A stretch of DNA of 64,000 bases from JAKVBK01 sp022447275 (lineage in GTDB: Bacteria; Pseudomonadota; Alphaproteobacteria; Rhodobacterales; Rhodobacteraceae). Position 1 is the first letter of the stretch. Every line of letters starts with the position of its first letter. The translations under genes were made by a program, and so were the position numbers. The notes under the pieces are model-generated. The model was not told where the DNA came from. It did no database searches and was given only the letters and a program-made list of their open reading frames with translations. This document shows, piece after piece, positions 8,483-17,501 of the stretch. Where the stretch lies: contig CP138932.1 in NCBI GenBank assembly GCA_047125605.1, positions 1,364,001-1,428,000 of the forward strand, written 5' to 3'.

Positions 8483-9424
8483 TTACCGCTCCGGCAGGGG
8501 AATGAACTCGGCGTTGTCAGTGGGGGGCAACTGGAAGCGTCCATGTTCCCAATCCCCCGCGCGCCAAGCCTCCTTGGCAGCGTCGATCCGCTCTTGCGAA
8601 GACGCCACGAAATTCCACCAAATGTGACGCGGGCCCTCCAAGGTTGCGCCGCCCAGCAGCATGACGCGTGCGCCCAGAGGCCCTGCGGTCATGGAGACTT
8701 TGTCGCCGGGTCGAAAAACCATCATCTGGCCCGGCGTGAATGTCTGGCCCGCAATCGTTATCTCACCCTCAACCACATAGGCACCGCGGTCTTCGTGATT
8801 GTCGGGCAACGGCAGCTTGGCGCCGCCCTCTAAAAGAGCATCGAGATAGAACATCTCAGACGGCGTTTCGACCGGGGAGCGCGTTCCATAGGCATCCCCA
8901 AGGATCAGGCGCAGCCTCTTGCCCTCTCCTTCGAGGATGGGCAGCGTGTCCTTGGGCGCGTGAACGAAATCAGCCGGCGTGTCTTCCTTGTCTTTGGGCA
9001 AGGCAATCCATGTCTGGATGCCGAACAGCGCATAGGGATTGGCCAGCATGTCGCCGTCCACCCGTTCCGAATGGGTGACGCCATGGCCAGCCGTCATCAG
9101 ATTGACCGCACCCGGCTCGATCCATTGATCTGTTCCAAGGCTGTCGCGGTGGTGAAACTTGCCTTTGTACAGGTAGGTCACCGTGGATAGGCCGATATGG
9201 GGGTGGGGGCGCACATCGATCCCCTGCCCGGTAACGAATTCCGCCGGGCCCATCTGATCAAAGAAAATGAAAGGCCCCACCATTTGGCGTTTGGGCGATG
9301 GCAATGCGCGGCGCACTTCAAAATCACCCAGATCGCGGGCCCGTGGCACAATCAGCGTTTCAATGGCGTCAACGGCGTCACCGGTCGGGCAATCGGGATC
9401 AAGTGCAGGGTTCCAGCTCATCAT
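8483..9424 (-). CDS. Pirin family protein
   Basis: This 313-residue protein has two cupin domains. The N-terminal metal site RPHPHIGLSTVTYLYKG gives H74 and H76, and GHGVTHSE gives H118 and E120, matching the Fe ligands of pirins (two His, His, Glu). Roles in the family include quercetinase activity and redox-linked regulation; the function here is not determined. GGAGACGC precedes two adjacent ATG codons (9424 and 9421), and either may be used. It is upstream of the DMT/GNAT pair on the same strand, with the promoter in the 9425-9755 gap. Confidence 0.92.
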   Translation of the reverse strand: MMSWNPALDPDCPTGDAVDAIETLIVPRARDLGDFEVRRALPSPKRQMVGPFIFFDQMGPAEFVTGQGIDVRPHPHIGLSTVTYLYKGKFHHRDSLGTDQWIEPGAVNLMTAGHGVTHSERVDGDMLANPYALFGIQTWIALPKDKEDTPADFVHAPKDTLPILEGEGKRLRLILGDAYGTRSPVETPSEMFYLDALLEGGAKLPLPDNHEDRGAYVVEGEITIAGQTFTPGQMMVFRPGDKVSMTAGPLGARVMLLGGATLEGPRHIWWNFVASSQERIDAAKEAWRAGDWEHGRFQLPPTDNAEFIPLPER

Positions 9425-9755
9425 GCGTCTCCAACGGTTGCGTTGGCAGGGATGTATACATTCCGCAATTCAATCCTAGACCAACATCTGCGCAATGCCC
9501 CTCACGCCCTGCACATGTCGCGACAACGCGCCATGGATTGCTGCATAATTCGCAACAAACGCAGCCCCGCAGCGCTTGTGCCCAATCGACAAAGCGCGGC
9601 TCCAATCACCCCGCTTCCAAACGGGAAGCACATAGCGCAACTTCAGTAAACGCAGGCATTTATGCCGCGCCAACTTGGGCCCCAACCTTCTTGAAAACAG
9701 GCGAAAATACGATCACTCTCGCCGCAAAATGAAACCACGTGAGAAAGATCAATAA
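9425..9755. other. Divergent intergenic region, pirin / MscS
   Basis: 331 bp between divergent genes. No convincing coding frame, RNA or repeat was seen. It presumably holds both promoters. Confidence 0.5.
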
Positions 9756-10559
9756 ATGGAAATGTCACAGGAACTTGGCGGAATTTGGCCGCTATTGCTC
9801 AACGCGGGAAAGGCGCTGGCAGTCATTATTATTGGCTGGATGGTTGCCTCCTGGGCGGGAAGCACGGTGCGTAAGCGCCTGAATTCCATCGACCAAATGG
9901 ACGCCACGCTTTCGAACTTCTTGGCTAGCATGGCCAAATGGGCCGTTCTGCTCATCGTCCTTGTCATGGTGCTGGGGCTCTTTGGCGTACAAGCCACAAG
10001 CCTCGTTGCTGTCCTCGGTGCGGCGTCCCTCGCGATCGGCTTGGCCTTGCAAGGCACCCTCAGTGACCTCGCCGCAGGCTTTATGCTGATCCTGTTCCGC
10101 CCCTATAAGCTGGGCGATTTCGTCTCGATCAATGGCACTTCTGGCACTGTCGTGGACCTCAACCTGTTCGTGACCGAACTGGTGACCGCCGACAACGTGC
10201 AGATCATCGTTCCAAACGGGCAGGCATGGGGATCGATCATCACCAACTTCTCGGCCCATGACACGCGCAGAGTGGATCTGGTGTTCGGGATTGACTACAC
10301 GGACAGCTCAGACGCCGCGATGAAGATCATCATGGATCTCGCCGAGGCAGAGCCCCGTGTCATGCAAGACCCAGCGCCTTGGGTGCGGGTCACCAATCTT
10401 GGGGAAAGCTCCGTCGATCTGACTGCCCGCCTGTGGTGCAAAGCAGAAGACTATTGGGAGCTGAAATTCGCACTGACGAAGGCCGTGAAAGAAGCCTTTG
10501 ACGCGAACGGTATCTCTATCCCCTACCCCCATTCCGTGGAAATTCAGAAAAAAGCCTGA
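9756..10559 (+). CDS. Small-conductance mechanosensitive ion channel (MscS family)
   Basis: This 267-residue inner-membrane channel releases solutes on hypo-osmotic shock. There are three hydrophobic segments: WPLLLNAGKALAVIIIGWMV, WAVLLIVLVMVLGLFGV and the pore helix TM3. TM3 has the glycine/alanine packing pattern VLGAASLAIGLALQGTLSDL. The beta domain follows (FRPYKLGDFVSINGTSGTV, IIVPNGQAWGSIITNFS), then the alpha/beta C-terminal domain. Length is close to E. coli MscS (286). It appears to be transcribed alone. Confidence 0.95.
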   Translation: MEMSQELGGIWPLLLNAGKALAVIIIGWMVASWAGSTVRKRLNSIDQMDATLSNFLASMAKWAVLLIVLVMVLGLFGVQATSLVAVLGAASLAIGLALQGTLSDLAAGFMLILFRPYKLGDFVSINGTSGTVVDLNLFVTELVTADNVQIIVPNGQAWGSIITNFSAHDTRRVDLVFGIDYTDSSDAAMKIIMDLAEAEPRVMQDPAPWVRVTNLGESSVDLTARLWCKAEDYWELKFALTKAVKEAFDANGISIPYPHSVEIQKKA

Positions 10560-10649
10560 GCCACGGCTTACCTGCGCGACACTCGCGCCCCTTCGATGCC
10601 GCCCCTGGCATCACCGGGGCCAGCGGGTGCCGCAAAGCGCGCACACACC

Positions 10650-10671
10650 GGGGGGCAGGGCCCTGCCCCCC
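10650..10671. repeat. 22-nt perfect palindrome after the MscS gene
   Basis: GGGGGGCAGGG joined to CCCTGCCCCCC is self-complementary over all 22 positions, with no loop. It lies 90 bp after the MscS stop and is not followed by a T-tract. It could be part of a termination or cruciform structure, or a protein-binding site. The rest of 10560-10818 shows no gene. Confidence 0.5.
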
Positions 10672-10818
10672 CAACTGTCCGTCGGGACATCTCCGACACA
10701 CCAAATCTTCCGCAAAAAAAGAAAACCTACCCTGGCGCAGTCACTGCCAGAGGCGCGTTTATGCAGCGGCTTATGCACCGCGTACCTTGCGCGGATCACC
10801 TAGCGTATCAGGGGAAAA

Positions 10819-10894
10819 TGGTGGGTGGTGAGGGGCTCGAACCCCCGACATTTTCGGTGTAAACGAAACGCTCTACCAACTGAGCTAACCACCC
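10819..10894 (-). tRNA. tRNA-Val (TAC)
   Basis: This is a 76-nt cloverleaf on the minus strand. The acceptor arm is GGGTGGT/ACCACCC, the D-arm GCTCAGTTGGTAGAGC, the anticodon arm TTTCGTTTACACCGAAA with anticodon TAC, and the T-arm GGGGGTTCGAGCCCC-like. Discriminator A and CCA are encoded. Confidence 0.95.
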
Positions 10895-11231
10895 GTGAGG
10901 CGGCGTAGTAAGCCCCTTCCCCGCGCTTTGCAAGCCCTCAGTCACGCAAAGCTGAAACATCTTGCAAAACCACAGGTGTCGCTGCCGGAATGCCTCAAGA
11001 GGGAAGGCGGAAAGCCCTGTACGCCAGAGCGGTGTGCGGGCCGCGTGCGACCATCGGCTTGGCCTCATCCCGTTGCCCGCGCCGTGGCTGCTTTTGGGGT
11101 GCGCTGCGCTCTGATGTGCGGACGCGCACATGCAGGGCCAGCCCAAGACCGCCGCAGGAACGTGCGAGTAGCCCCCCCAGCACACCAGCCAATCGGAAAA
11201 TAGCGGCGTGCTGCTCGGTCCAGTTGCCTTA
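10895..11231. other. Intergenic stretch between tRNA-Val and the CTERM pseudogene
   Basis: About 337 bp, GC-rich. No frame resembles a known protein and no RNA or repeat was recognised. Confidence 0.5.
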
Positions 11232-11236
11232 TCAGG

Positions 11237-11785
11237 CTGCAGCGCGGCGGCGTTTTAGCCAGCTCAAAGAGGCCAACCCCGACAGCATCAGCCAAACCAC
11301 AGCGGGCAATGGAACAGGGGCCACGGGTGTCAGCAAAAAGAGCTCGCCCCCAGTACCGGTAAGGGCGCCATAGCCCAGAATCTGGCCCGCGTCATTGATC
11401 GCGTGAGCGTCAATCAAGTCCCAGCCAGAGGCTGGATCAATCAAATCATTGAGATCCTGCGTGACACCATCTTCCCTCAAATAACCGACAACTCTGCCGG
11501 TGGATTGTTCTGATTGACCCACAACCTGACCACTGTTGTTGATGCCATAGGCAGTGCTCCAAGTGCCCCCAAGCGTTCCGAGATCCAGCCCCGTCTTCCC
11601 GCAGGCTGCGCCCCCCCTTGAATCTGGCCACGATCGTTGAAGAACCCAGTAGAAACAATGGGACCGTAAGGCTAAGGGGAAGACAGACCGTTCGAACCAA
11701 AGCCTGTGACCGTATAGGTGGCCGCCTGGGCCACACTGGCGGTGGTCAACAGGACAAGGCTGGCTGCAAGAATACGTTTGTTCAT
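11237..11785 (-). pseudogene. VPLPA-CTERM / HAF-repeat exported protein, broken by a stop and a frameshift
   Basis: A start at ATG 11785 gives a clean signal peptide (MNKRILAASLVLLTTASVAQ, then AATYTVTG), but a TAG follows at codon 38 (after NGLSSP). A second break lies in a run of seven G (11611-11617 on the complement): dropping one G would join the frame to LDLGTLGGTWSTAYGINNSG, a HAF-type extracellular repeat. The protein then ends with VPLPAVVWLMLSGLASLSWL and RRR. That end is a VPLPA-CTERM sorting tail (VPLPA motif, hydrophobic helix, basic end) normally processed by an exosortase. The downstream frame is open from about 11837 to 11232. Both ends are well preserved, so the decay is recent, or the G-run is a slippage switch combined with an independent stop. 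Confidence 0.75.
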
Positions 11786-12048
11786 GGCGAACGCTCCTAA
11801 AACATTGGTTCGATTTTAACACACGCTTCCGGCCCACATGGCAATGGAGGCGCGCGAAACAAAAGATACGCCAACAACTTTAGGCTGTTTTGTCAAGAAG
11901 TTTAAAGGTCTGGTAACTCGGCGCGGCTTTGGACCGCAAACACCGGTGCGCGTTGAGCAGGATAGCGGCAGCCGCCACGCGCGCTGCACCCGTGACAAAA
12001 CTGCGCCTGGATCGGCGCGCAGGGATAGCGGCAGTCACAGGGAATGCA

Positions 12049-12123
12049 TGGTGGGTGATAAGAGATTCGAACTCCTGACATCTTCGATGTGAACGAAGCG
12101 CTCTACCACTGAGCTAATCACCC
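12049..12123 (-). tRNA. tRNA-Val (CAC)
   Basis: This is a 75-nt cloverleaf on the minus strand. The acceptor arm is GGGTGAT/ATCACCC, the anticodon arm CTTCGTTCACATCGAAG with anticodon CAC, the T-arm contains GTTCGAATC, and discriminator A and CCA are encoded. It decodes GUG and complements the TAC isoacceptor at 10819-10894. Confidence 0.95.
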
Positions 12124-12327
12124 TTGCTGACGGCGGGATACAATCCCTCGCGGTGGGCCGCAAGCCCTTTCGCATTTGCACAGGGGGGCAGGCAGTGCCC
12201 CATGGCCGATACGCGCGGCGGCACTGTGTGCAGTCCACCGCCCCTTGCCCGCTCGGCAATGGCGGGACGGGAGGGCCCCGTGGGACGGCTAGCCAGAGCC
12301 GCCAGCCTGCAAGGCCCGTCGGACAGC

Positions 12328-12358
12328 AAAAAGGGCGCCCCGCAGGACGCCCTTTTCA
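12328..12358 (-). terminator. Rho-independent terminator of lon
   Basis: On the minus strand the stem AAAAGGGCGTCC / GGGGCGCCCTTTTT (loop TGCG) ends in a T-run, about 23 bp after the lon stop. Confidence 0.8.
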
Positions 12359-12380
12359 AATCCATGCATGCGCGCTGCGC

Positions 12381-14792
12381 TTAGTGGGCGACAGGTGCCC
12401 CCTCTGGCCCGGCAGCCGCGCTGCTGCGCGCCAGGGCGGCGGCTTCTTCTGCTTCTTCATCCCATTCGATGCTCTCGGGCGCGCGGACCAGCGCACGCTC
12501 AAGCACTTCGGAGACATGTTTGACCGGAATGATTTCCAGCCCGTCCTTCACATTATCGGGGATGTCGGCCAGATCCTTTGCGTTGTCTTGCGGGATCAGA
12601 ACCGTTTTGATCCCACCGCGCAGGGCCGCGAGCAGCTTTTCCTTGAGGCCGCCAATCGGCATCGCGTTGCCTCGCAGGGACACTTCGCCCGTCATGGCGA
12701 TATCCCGGCGCACCGGAATGCCCGTCAGGACCGAGACGATCGATGTCACCATGGCAAGACCGGCAGAGGGGCCGTCCTTGGGGGTGGCGCCATCGGGCAC
12801 GTGCACGTGAATGTCGATCTTCTCAAAGCGCGGTGGCTTAAAGCCAATCTCGGGGCTGATCGAGCGCACGTAAGACGAGGCCGCATCGATGGACTCTTTC
12901 ATCACATCGCCCAGCTTACCCGTGGTTTTCATGCGGCCCTTGCCGGGCAGCTTGAGCGCCTCGATATGCAGCAGGTCACCGCCCACAGACGTGTAGGCAA
13001 GCCCCGTCACAACACCGATCTGATCCTCTTCTTCGGCCAGGCCGAAACGGTGGCGCGGAACGCCGAGGAACTCTTCGAGCTGATCTTCCTTGACCTCGAC
13101 AGCATCAACCTCCTTGCGGACGATCTTGGTGACAGCCTTCCGCGTCATCTTGGCGATTTCGCGCTCAAGGTTCCGCACCCCTGCCTCGCGGGTATAGGTG
13201 CGGATCACAGCTGTCAGCGCCGCGTCGTCGATCGCGAACTCACCCTTGCGCAAGCCGTGGTTCTTGATCTGCTTGTCGATCAGGTGCTGGCGCGCAATCT
13301 CGCGCTTCTCATCCTCGGTGTAGCCGGCCAGGCTGATGATCTCCATCCGGTCGAGCAGCGGCCCAGGCATGTTGTAGGAGTTGGCCGTGGTCAGGAACAT
13401 GACGTTCGACAGATCGTATTCCACCTCGAGATAGTGGTCCACGAACGTGCCGTTTTGCTCCGGGTCGAGCACTTCGAGCATGGCAGAGGCCGGGTCTCCA
13501 CGGAAATCCTGCCCCATCTTGTCGATCTCATCGAGAAGGATGAGCGGGTTCGTTGTCTTGGCCTTTTTCAGGGCCTGGATGATCTTACCCGGCATGGAGC
13601 CGATATAGGTGCGGCGGTGGCCGCGGATCTCGGACTCGTCGCGCACGCCCCCCAGCGAGATGCGAATGAATTCGCGCCCCGTGGCCTTGGCGACAGATTT
13701 ACCCAGCGAGGTTTTGCCGACGCCCGGAGGGCCGACAAGACACAGGATCGGGCCCTTCAGCTTTTTCGAACGCTGTTGCACCGCGAGATACTCGACGATC
13801 CGCTCCTTGACCTTTTCCAAGCCGTAATGGTCATTGTCGAGCACGCTCTGGGCACGTGACAGATCCTTTTTCACGCGCGACTTGGTGCCCCACGGGATCG
13901 ACAGCATCCAATCCAGGTAGTTGCGCACAACCGTAGCCTCAGCCGACATCGGGCTCATGTTCTTGAGCTTCTTGATCTCGGCATCGGCCTTTTCGCGCGC
14001 TTCCTTCGACAGCTTGGTCTCGGCGACGCGGTTTTCCAGTTCGGCGACCTCGTTTTGGCCTTCCTCACCGTCGCCCAGCTCCTTCTGGATCGCCTTCATC
14101 TGCTCGTTGAGGTAATACTCGCGCTGGGTCCGCTCCATCTGGGATTTGACGCGGGTCTTGATCGTCTTTTCAACCTGCAGCACCGACATCTCGCCCTGCA
14201 TGAGGCCATAGACCTTCTCAAGACGCTCTGCGACATCCAGCGTTTCCAGCAATTCCTGCTTCTGATCGACCTCTACGCCCAAATGGCCCGACACGAGGTC
14301 CGCTAGCTTATCCGCAGCGCGCGTTTCGGCCACGGCCGAAAGGGCTTCCTCGGGGACGTTCTTTTTGACCTTGGCATAGCGCTCAAACTCTTCCCCGACA
14401 GAGCGCAACAGCGCCGCGACCGTGTCTGCGTCACCCTCGGTCTCTTCCAGAGCTTCGGCTTCGGCCTCGAAGAAAGGCTCGGAGCGAGTAAATTCGGTGA
14501 TCCGCACCCGGCTCTTGCCTTCGACCAGCACTTTGACGGTGCCGTCGGGCAATTTCAGCAGTTGCAATACGTTTGCCAGCACGCCGGTGAGGTAGATGCC
14601 ATCGGCGTCCGGGTCATCGACTGCGGGATCAATCTGGGACGACAGCAGGATCTGCTTGTCATCCGCCATCACCTCTTCCAGCGCCTTCACCGACTTTTCG
14701 CGCCCTACAAAGAGCGGCACGATCATATGCGGGAAAACGACGATATCGCGCAGGGGCAACACCGGGTAGGAGGCGTTTTTTTGCTCGTCCAT
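12381..14792 (-). CDS. lon: Endopeptidase La (ATP-dependent Lon protease)
   Basis: This 803-residue cytosolic AAA+ serine protease degrades misfolded and regulatory proteins. The N-terminal LON domain starts at YPVLPLRDIVVFPHMIVPLF; a coiled coil follows around residues 215-280. The Walker A motif GPPGVGKTS is at 354-362, Walker B is LILLDEIDK, and the proteolytic dyad is S676 (PKDGPSAGLA) and K719 (GLKEKLLAA). Length matches the family (about 800). The start at ATG 14792 (MDEQKNAS) has AAGGA 7 nt upstream; the open frame continues to 14840, but those residues do not fit the family. It is single-gene, with a terminator at 12328-12358. Confidence 0.97.
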   Translation of the reverse strand: MDEQKNASYPVLPLRDIVVFPHMIVPLFVGREKSVKALEEVMADDKQILLSSQIDPAVDDPDADGIYLTGVLANVLQLLKLPDGTVKVLVEGKSRVRITEFTRSEPFFEAEAEALEETEGDADTVAALLRSVGEEFERYAKVKKNVPEEALSAVAETRAADKLADLVSGHLGVEVDQKQELLETLDVAERLEKVYGLMQGEMSVLQVEKTIKTRVKSQMERTQREYYLNEQMKAIQKELGDGEEGQNEVAELENRVAETKLSKEAREKADAEIKKLKNMSPMSAEATVVRNYLDWMLSIPWGTKSRVKKDLSRAQSVLDNDHYGLEKVKERIVEYLAVQQRSKKLKGPILCLVGPPGVGKTSLGKSVAKATGREFIRISLGGVRDESEIRGHRRTYIGSMPGKIIQALKKAKTTNPLILLDEIDKMGQDFRGDPASAMLEVLDPEQNGTFVDHYLEVEYDLSNVMFLTTANSYNMPGPLLDRMEIISLAGYTEDEKREIARQHLIDKQIKNHGLRKGEFAIDDAALTAVIRTYTREAGVRNLEREIAKMTRKAVTKIVRKEVDAVEVKEDQLEEFLGVPRHRFGLAEEEDQIGVVTGLAYTSVGGDLLHIEALKLPGKGRMKTTGKLGDVMKESIDAASSYVRSISPEIGFKPPRFEKIDIHVHVPDGATPKDGPSAGLAMVTSIVSVLTGIPVRRDIAMTGEVSLRGNAMPIGGLKEKLLAALRGGIKTVLIPQDNAKDLADIPDNVKDGLEIIPVKHVSEVLERALVRAPESIEWDEEAEEAAALARSSAAAGPEGAPVAH

Positions 14793-15152
14793 CAGACATT
14801 CCTTGTTATTGGCAAGAACGCTGGTCCCGCGATGCGGCAACCCTGCATTCTCCGTTCAGGTTCCCTAGAAGGTGGTGCGTGACAACCGACGCTTCAAGCG
14901 GGCCCGTTTATAATCACCGTGAGTGTGCACTCGCGCAGGGGCAGACACAAGGGCTGCAAGCTTTACAAATAAAGGAAATCTGCGTGCCTCTTTGCCGGCA
15001 GAAAAAGTTAACTTTTCGTTAATTTTTTGGAGGCTCGCGGATTGCCATGCAGCGCACACCCAGCGCCATGAAATCCGCAGCCCTCCGTGTCGACGAAACA
15101 CGGCATCCCCGCCCTCCCAAAGGGGCGATTGAAACCGCATAAGACCGTGTCT
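14793..15152. other. Upstream region of lon, no gene seen
   Basis: 360 bp between lon and tgt (both minus). It contains an AT-rich patch near 15007-15030 and, on the minus strand, CTTGAA at 14898-14893, which resembles a sigma-32 -35 element about 100 bp before the lon ATG. The matching -10 (CCCCAT-like) is poor, so a heat-shock promoter is only a suggestion. Confidence 0.35.
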
Positions 15153-16283
15153 TTACAAAGGATCAATGTCCCCCTGCGCCCGCATCGCGTGGAACTCGGC
15201 CTCCCACTGGGCGAAGGTGCCCGCGGCAATCGCATCCCGCATCTCCTGCATGATCTGCTGGAAATAATGCAGGTTGTGCCAGGTGAGCAGCATCCCCGAG
15301 ATCATCTCATTGGAGCGGAACACGTGATGCAGATAGGCACGTGAGTAGTTGCGGCAGGCCGGGCATGTGCAATTTTCATCCAAGGGACGTGGATCATTCT
15401 GGTGGCGTGCGTTCTTGATATTGACCACGCCGTGGCGCGTGAACGCCTGCCCTGTCCGCCCAGAGCGGGAGGGCAGCACGCAATCCATCATGTCGATCCC
15501 GCGCTTGACGGCGCCCACGATGTCATCGGGCTTGCCAACGCCCATCAGGTATCGTGGTTTGTCCACGGGCAACTGGCCGGGCGCGAAGTCTAGGCAGCCA
15601 AACATGGCCTCCTGCCCCTCGCCCACGGCAAGGCCGCCAACCGCGTAACCCTCAAACCCGATCTCCTGCAGGGCCTGCGCGCTTTCGGCCCGCAGGTCTT
15701 CCTCAAGGCCGCCCTGCTGGATGCCAAACAGCGCGTGGCCAGGCCTGTCACCGAAGGCTTCGCGCGAGCGTTTGGCCCACCGCATGGACAGGTGCATGCT
15801 CTCGGCGATGCGGTCGCGGTCTGCGGGCAGGGCCGGGCATTCGTCGAAACACATCACGATATCTGATCCAAGCAGGCGCTGAATCTCCATCGAGCGTTCG
15901 GGCGACAGCATGTGCTTGGACCCGTCTATATGGCTTTTGAAGGTGACGCCCTCTTCCGTCAGTTTGCGCAGGCCTGCGAGGCTCATCACCTGGAAGCCAC
16001 CGGAATCTGTGAGGATGGGCCGCTCCCAATTCATGAACTTGTGCAGCCCGCCCAAGCGGTCAATGCGCTCTGCGGTCGGGCGCAGCATCAGGTGATAGGT
16101 GTTGCCCAGCAGGATATCGGCCCCCGTGGCGCGCACGCTTTCCGGCATCATTGCCTTCACGGTTGCCGCGGTGCCGACCGGCATGAATGCGGGGGTGCGG
16201 ATCTCTCCGCGCGGGGTCGAGATCGTGCCCGTGCGCGCCGCGCCATCCGTGGCTGACAGAGTGAACGAAAATTCGCGAGACAT
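15153..16283 (-). CDS. tgt: tRNA-guanine transglycosylase (queuine tRNA-ribosyltransferase)
   Basis: This 376-residue TIM-barrel enzyme exchanges G34 of tRNA-Asp, -Asn, -His and -Tyr for preQ1. Visible signatures are TPAFMPVGTAATVKAMMPES, LLGNTYHLMLRP, the catalytic segment ILTDSGGFQVMSL, SDIVMCFDECPALP, VGGLAVGEGQ and the C-terminal zinc site CTCPACRNYSRAYLHH (CxCx2C plus His). Length is standard (about 375). The ATG at 16283 has a weak ribosome binding site. The same window encodes two tRNA-Asp substrates. Confidence 0.97.
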   Translation of the reverse strand: MSREFSFTLSATDGAARTGTISTPRGEIRTPAFMPVGTAATVKAMMPESVRATGADILLGNTYHLMLRPTAERIDRLGGLHKFMNWERPILTDSGGFQVMSLAGLRKLTEEGVTFKSHIDGSKHMLSPERSMEIQRLLGSDIVMCFDECPALPADRDRIAESMHLSMRWAKRSREAFGDRPGHALFGIQQGGLEEDLRAESAQALQEIGFEGYAVGGLAVGEGQEAMFGCLDFAPGQLPVDKPRYLMGVGKPDDIVGAVKRGIDMMDCVLPSRSGRTGQAFTRHGVVNIKNARHQNDPRPLDENCTCPACRNYSRAYLHHVFRSNEMISGMLLTWHNLHYFQQIMQEMRDAIAAGTFAQWEAEFHAMRAQGDIDPL

Positions 16284-16502
16284 GGGGGCAGAGCCTTTCG
16301 AGGCGTTTAAGCTGTGCGGGTCGGGGCCGTTTAGCGTTGAATCCGCCGGTTTGACCAGAGCCGAGTTTGCAAAACGCGACGGCAGCCATGATCTGCCGCT
16401 TCACAGGCGGCGGAGGGATAGGGGGCTTACCGGCACGCCTCAGATCAGAGACGGACCGCAGATGCAAAGGGGCGACAGCCCGCTTGGGCCAAGGCGGCCG
16501 CC

Positions 16503-17501
16503 TCAGGGTTCGCGCGGCTGTGGCCGCAAGGGAATTTCCTTCAGCAGCCCCCCCACGCCCATCGCGGCAATTTCCGCGTCACCCACGGCAATTCCGCAGG
16601 CCAGACGCTCCAGCACCCAATCCGCCCCGTTCAGTGCGGGCGAGCGCGCACATCCCGGCAGCCCCACAACCGGACGGGCATCGAGGCTGCCCACAAACAG
16701 AAGATTGCCGGGATCCACCGGCATCCCAAACCTGTTGACGCTACCGCCAGCAACGCGCACGGCTTGCGGGCCCACATCGTGCAGATCAGAGGTTGCAGAG
16801 CCGGTTAGGATCAATGCGATCTCGCCCGGCAAACGTCTCAGCGCGGCAGCTAGGGCGTCGGTCTCGTGGGGAACGGTTTCCACCCCGGCAAGCTCCATGC
16901 CCAGCGCGCGCAAACGGCCTTCCATGGCCGCAGCCCCTTTCTCACTCAGGCTGGATTTCTGCCCGGGCACCTCCGTGAGGACGAGCCCTGCACTGCGCAG
17001 CACCACCGGCTGCACGCAGACTGCCGCCCGCGCCGCATCGCACGCGGCCTGCAAGCGCGCCTCGTCCACCCCGTAGGAGATGATCTTGACTGTGCCCACC
17101 AGCGTGCGCGGCCCCACCCGGGTGAGCGGCGGCAGGGTGGCCAGCGTGATCGAGGGGTCAATCGCGTTCAATGCTGCAACGGCGTCGGCATCCACCTGCG
17201 CCACACCCGGCCCCGCCGCATTGAGGTTGACCCGCCCAGTAAAGGCCTGACCCACAACCAGATGCGCCTGTACAGGATCAGGCACCAAGGCGGCTGCAAG
17301 CCGGGCGGCTGCGCTGTCCTCATCCACATCGCCGGGCTCCAGCCGCGCAACCGTGACCGTGTCGAGCCCCGCTTGCTGCAACCGCGCCAAGAGGGCCGCA
17401 TCAATCACCGTGCCCTTCTTGGCCGTGCCTCCGGTTAGCGGGGCGGAATGGGCTAGGATCGCGCCCTCGGCCTCTGCAAGGGCCACGGAGCCAAAGAACA
17501 T
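16503..17501 (-). CDS. Molybdopterin-binding domain protein (MoeA/MoaB-like fold)
   Basis: This 332-residue protein has the molybdopterin-binding fold in its C-terminal half (EIALILTGSATSDLHDVGP with GGSVNRFGMPVDPGNLLFVG) and an N-terminal half of the type found in bacterial MocA-like proteins that handle molybdenum cofactor for xanthine dehydrogenase/CO-dehydrogenase-family enzymes. The usual fused nucleotidyltransferase domain is absent. Its ATG overlaps the xdhC-like stop by one base (TGATG), so it is the second gene of that operon. Role in Mo-cofactor maturation or sorting is inferred from fold and neighbour. The downstream 220 bp to tgt hold no gene. Confidence 0.8.
   Translation of the reverse strand: MFFGSVALAEAEGAILAHSAPLTGGTAKKGTVIDAALLARLQQAGLDTVTVARLEPGDVDEDSAAARLAAALVPDPVQAHLVVGQAFTGRVNLNAAGPGVAQVDADAVAALNAIDPSITLATLPPLTRVGPRTLVGTVKIISYGVDEARLQAACDAARAAVCVQPVVLRSAGLVLTEVPGQKSSLSEKGAAAMEGRLRALGMELAGVETVPHETDALAAALRRLPGEIALILTGSATSDLHDVGPQAVRVAGGSVNRFGMPVDPGNLLFVGSLDARPVVGLPGCARSPALNGADWVLERLACGIAVGDAEIAAMGVGGLLKEIPLRPQPREP

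Noticed and set aside
12153..13859. 568-codon open frame antisense to lon
   Set aside because: Also a mirror frame; Lon is unambiguous on the minus strand, and the plus-strand product is low in hydrophobic order and lacks any motif.
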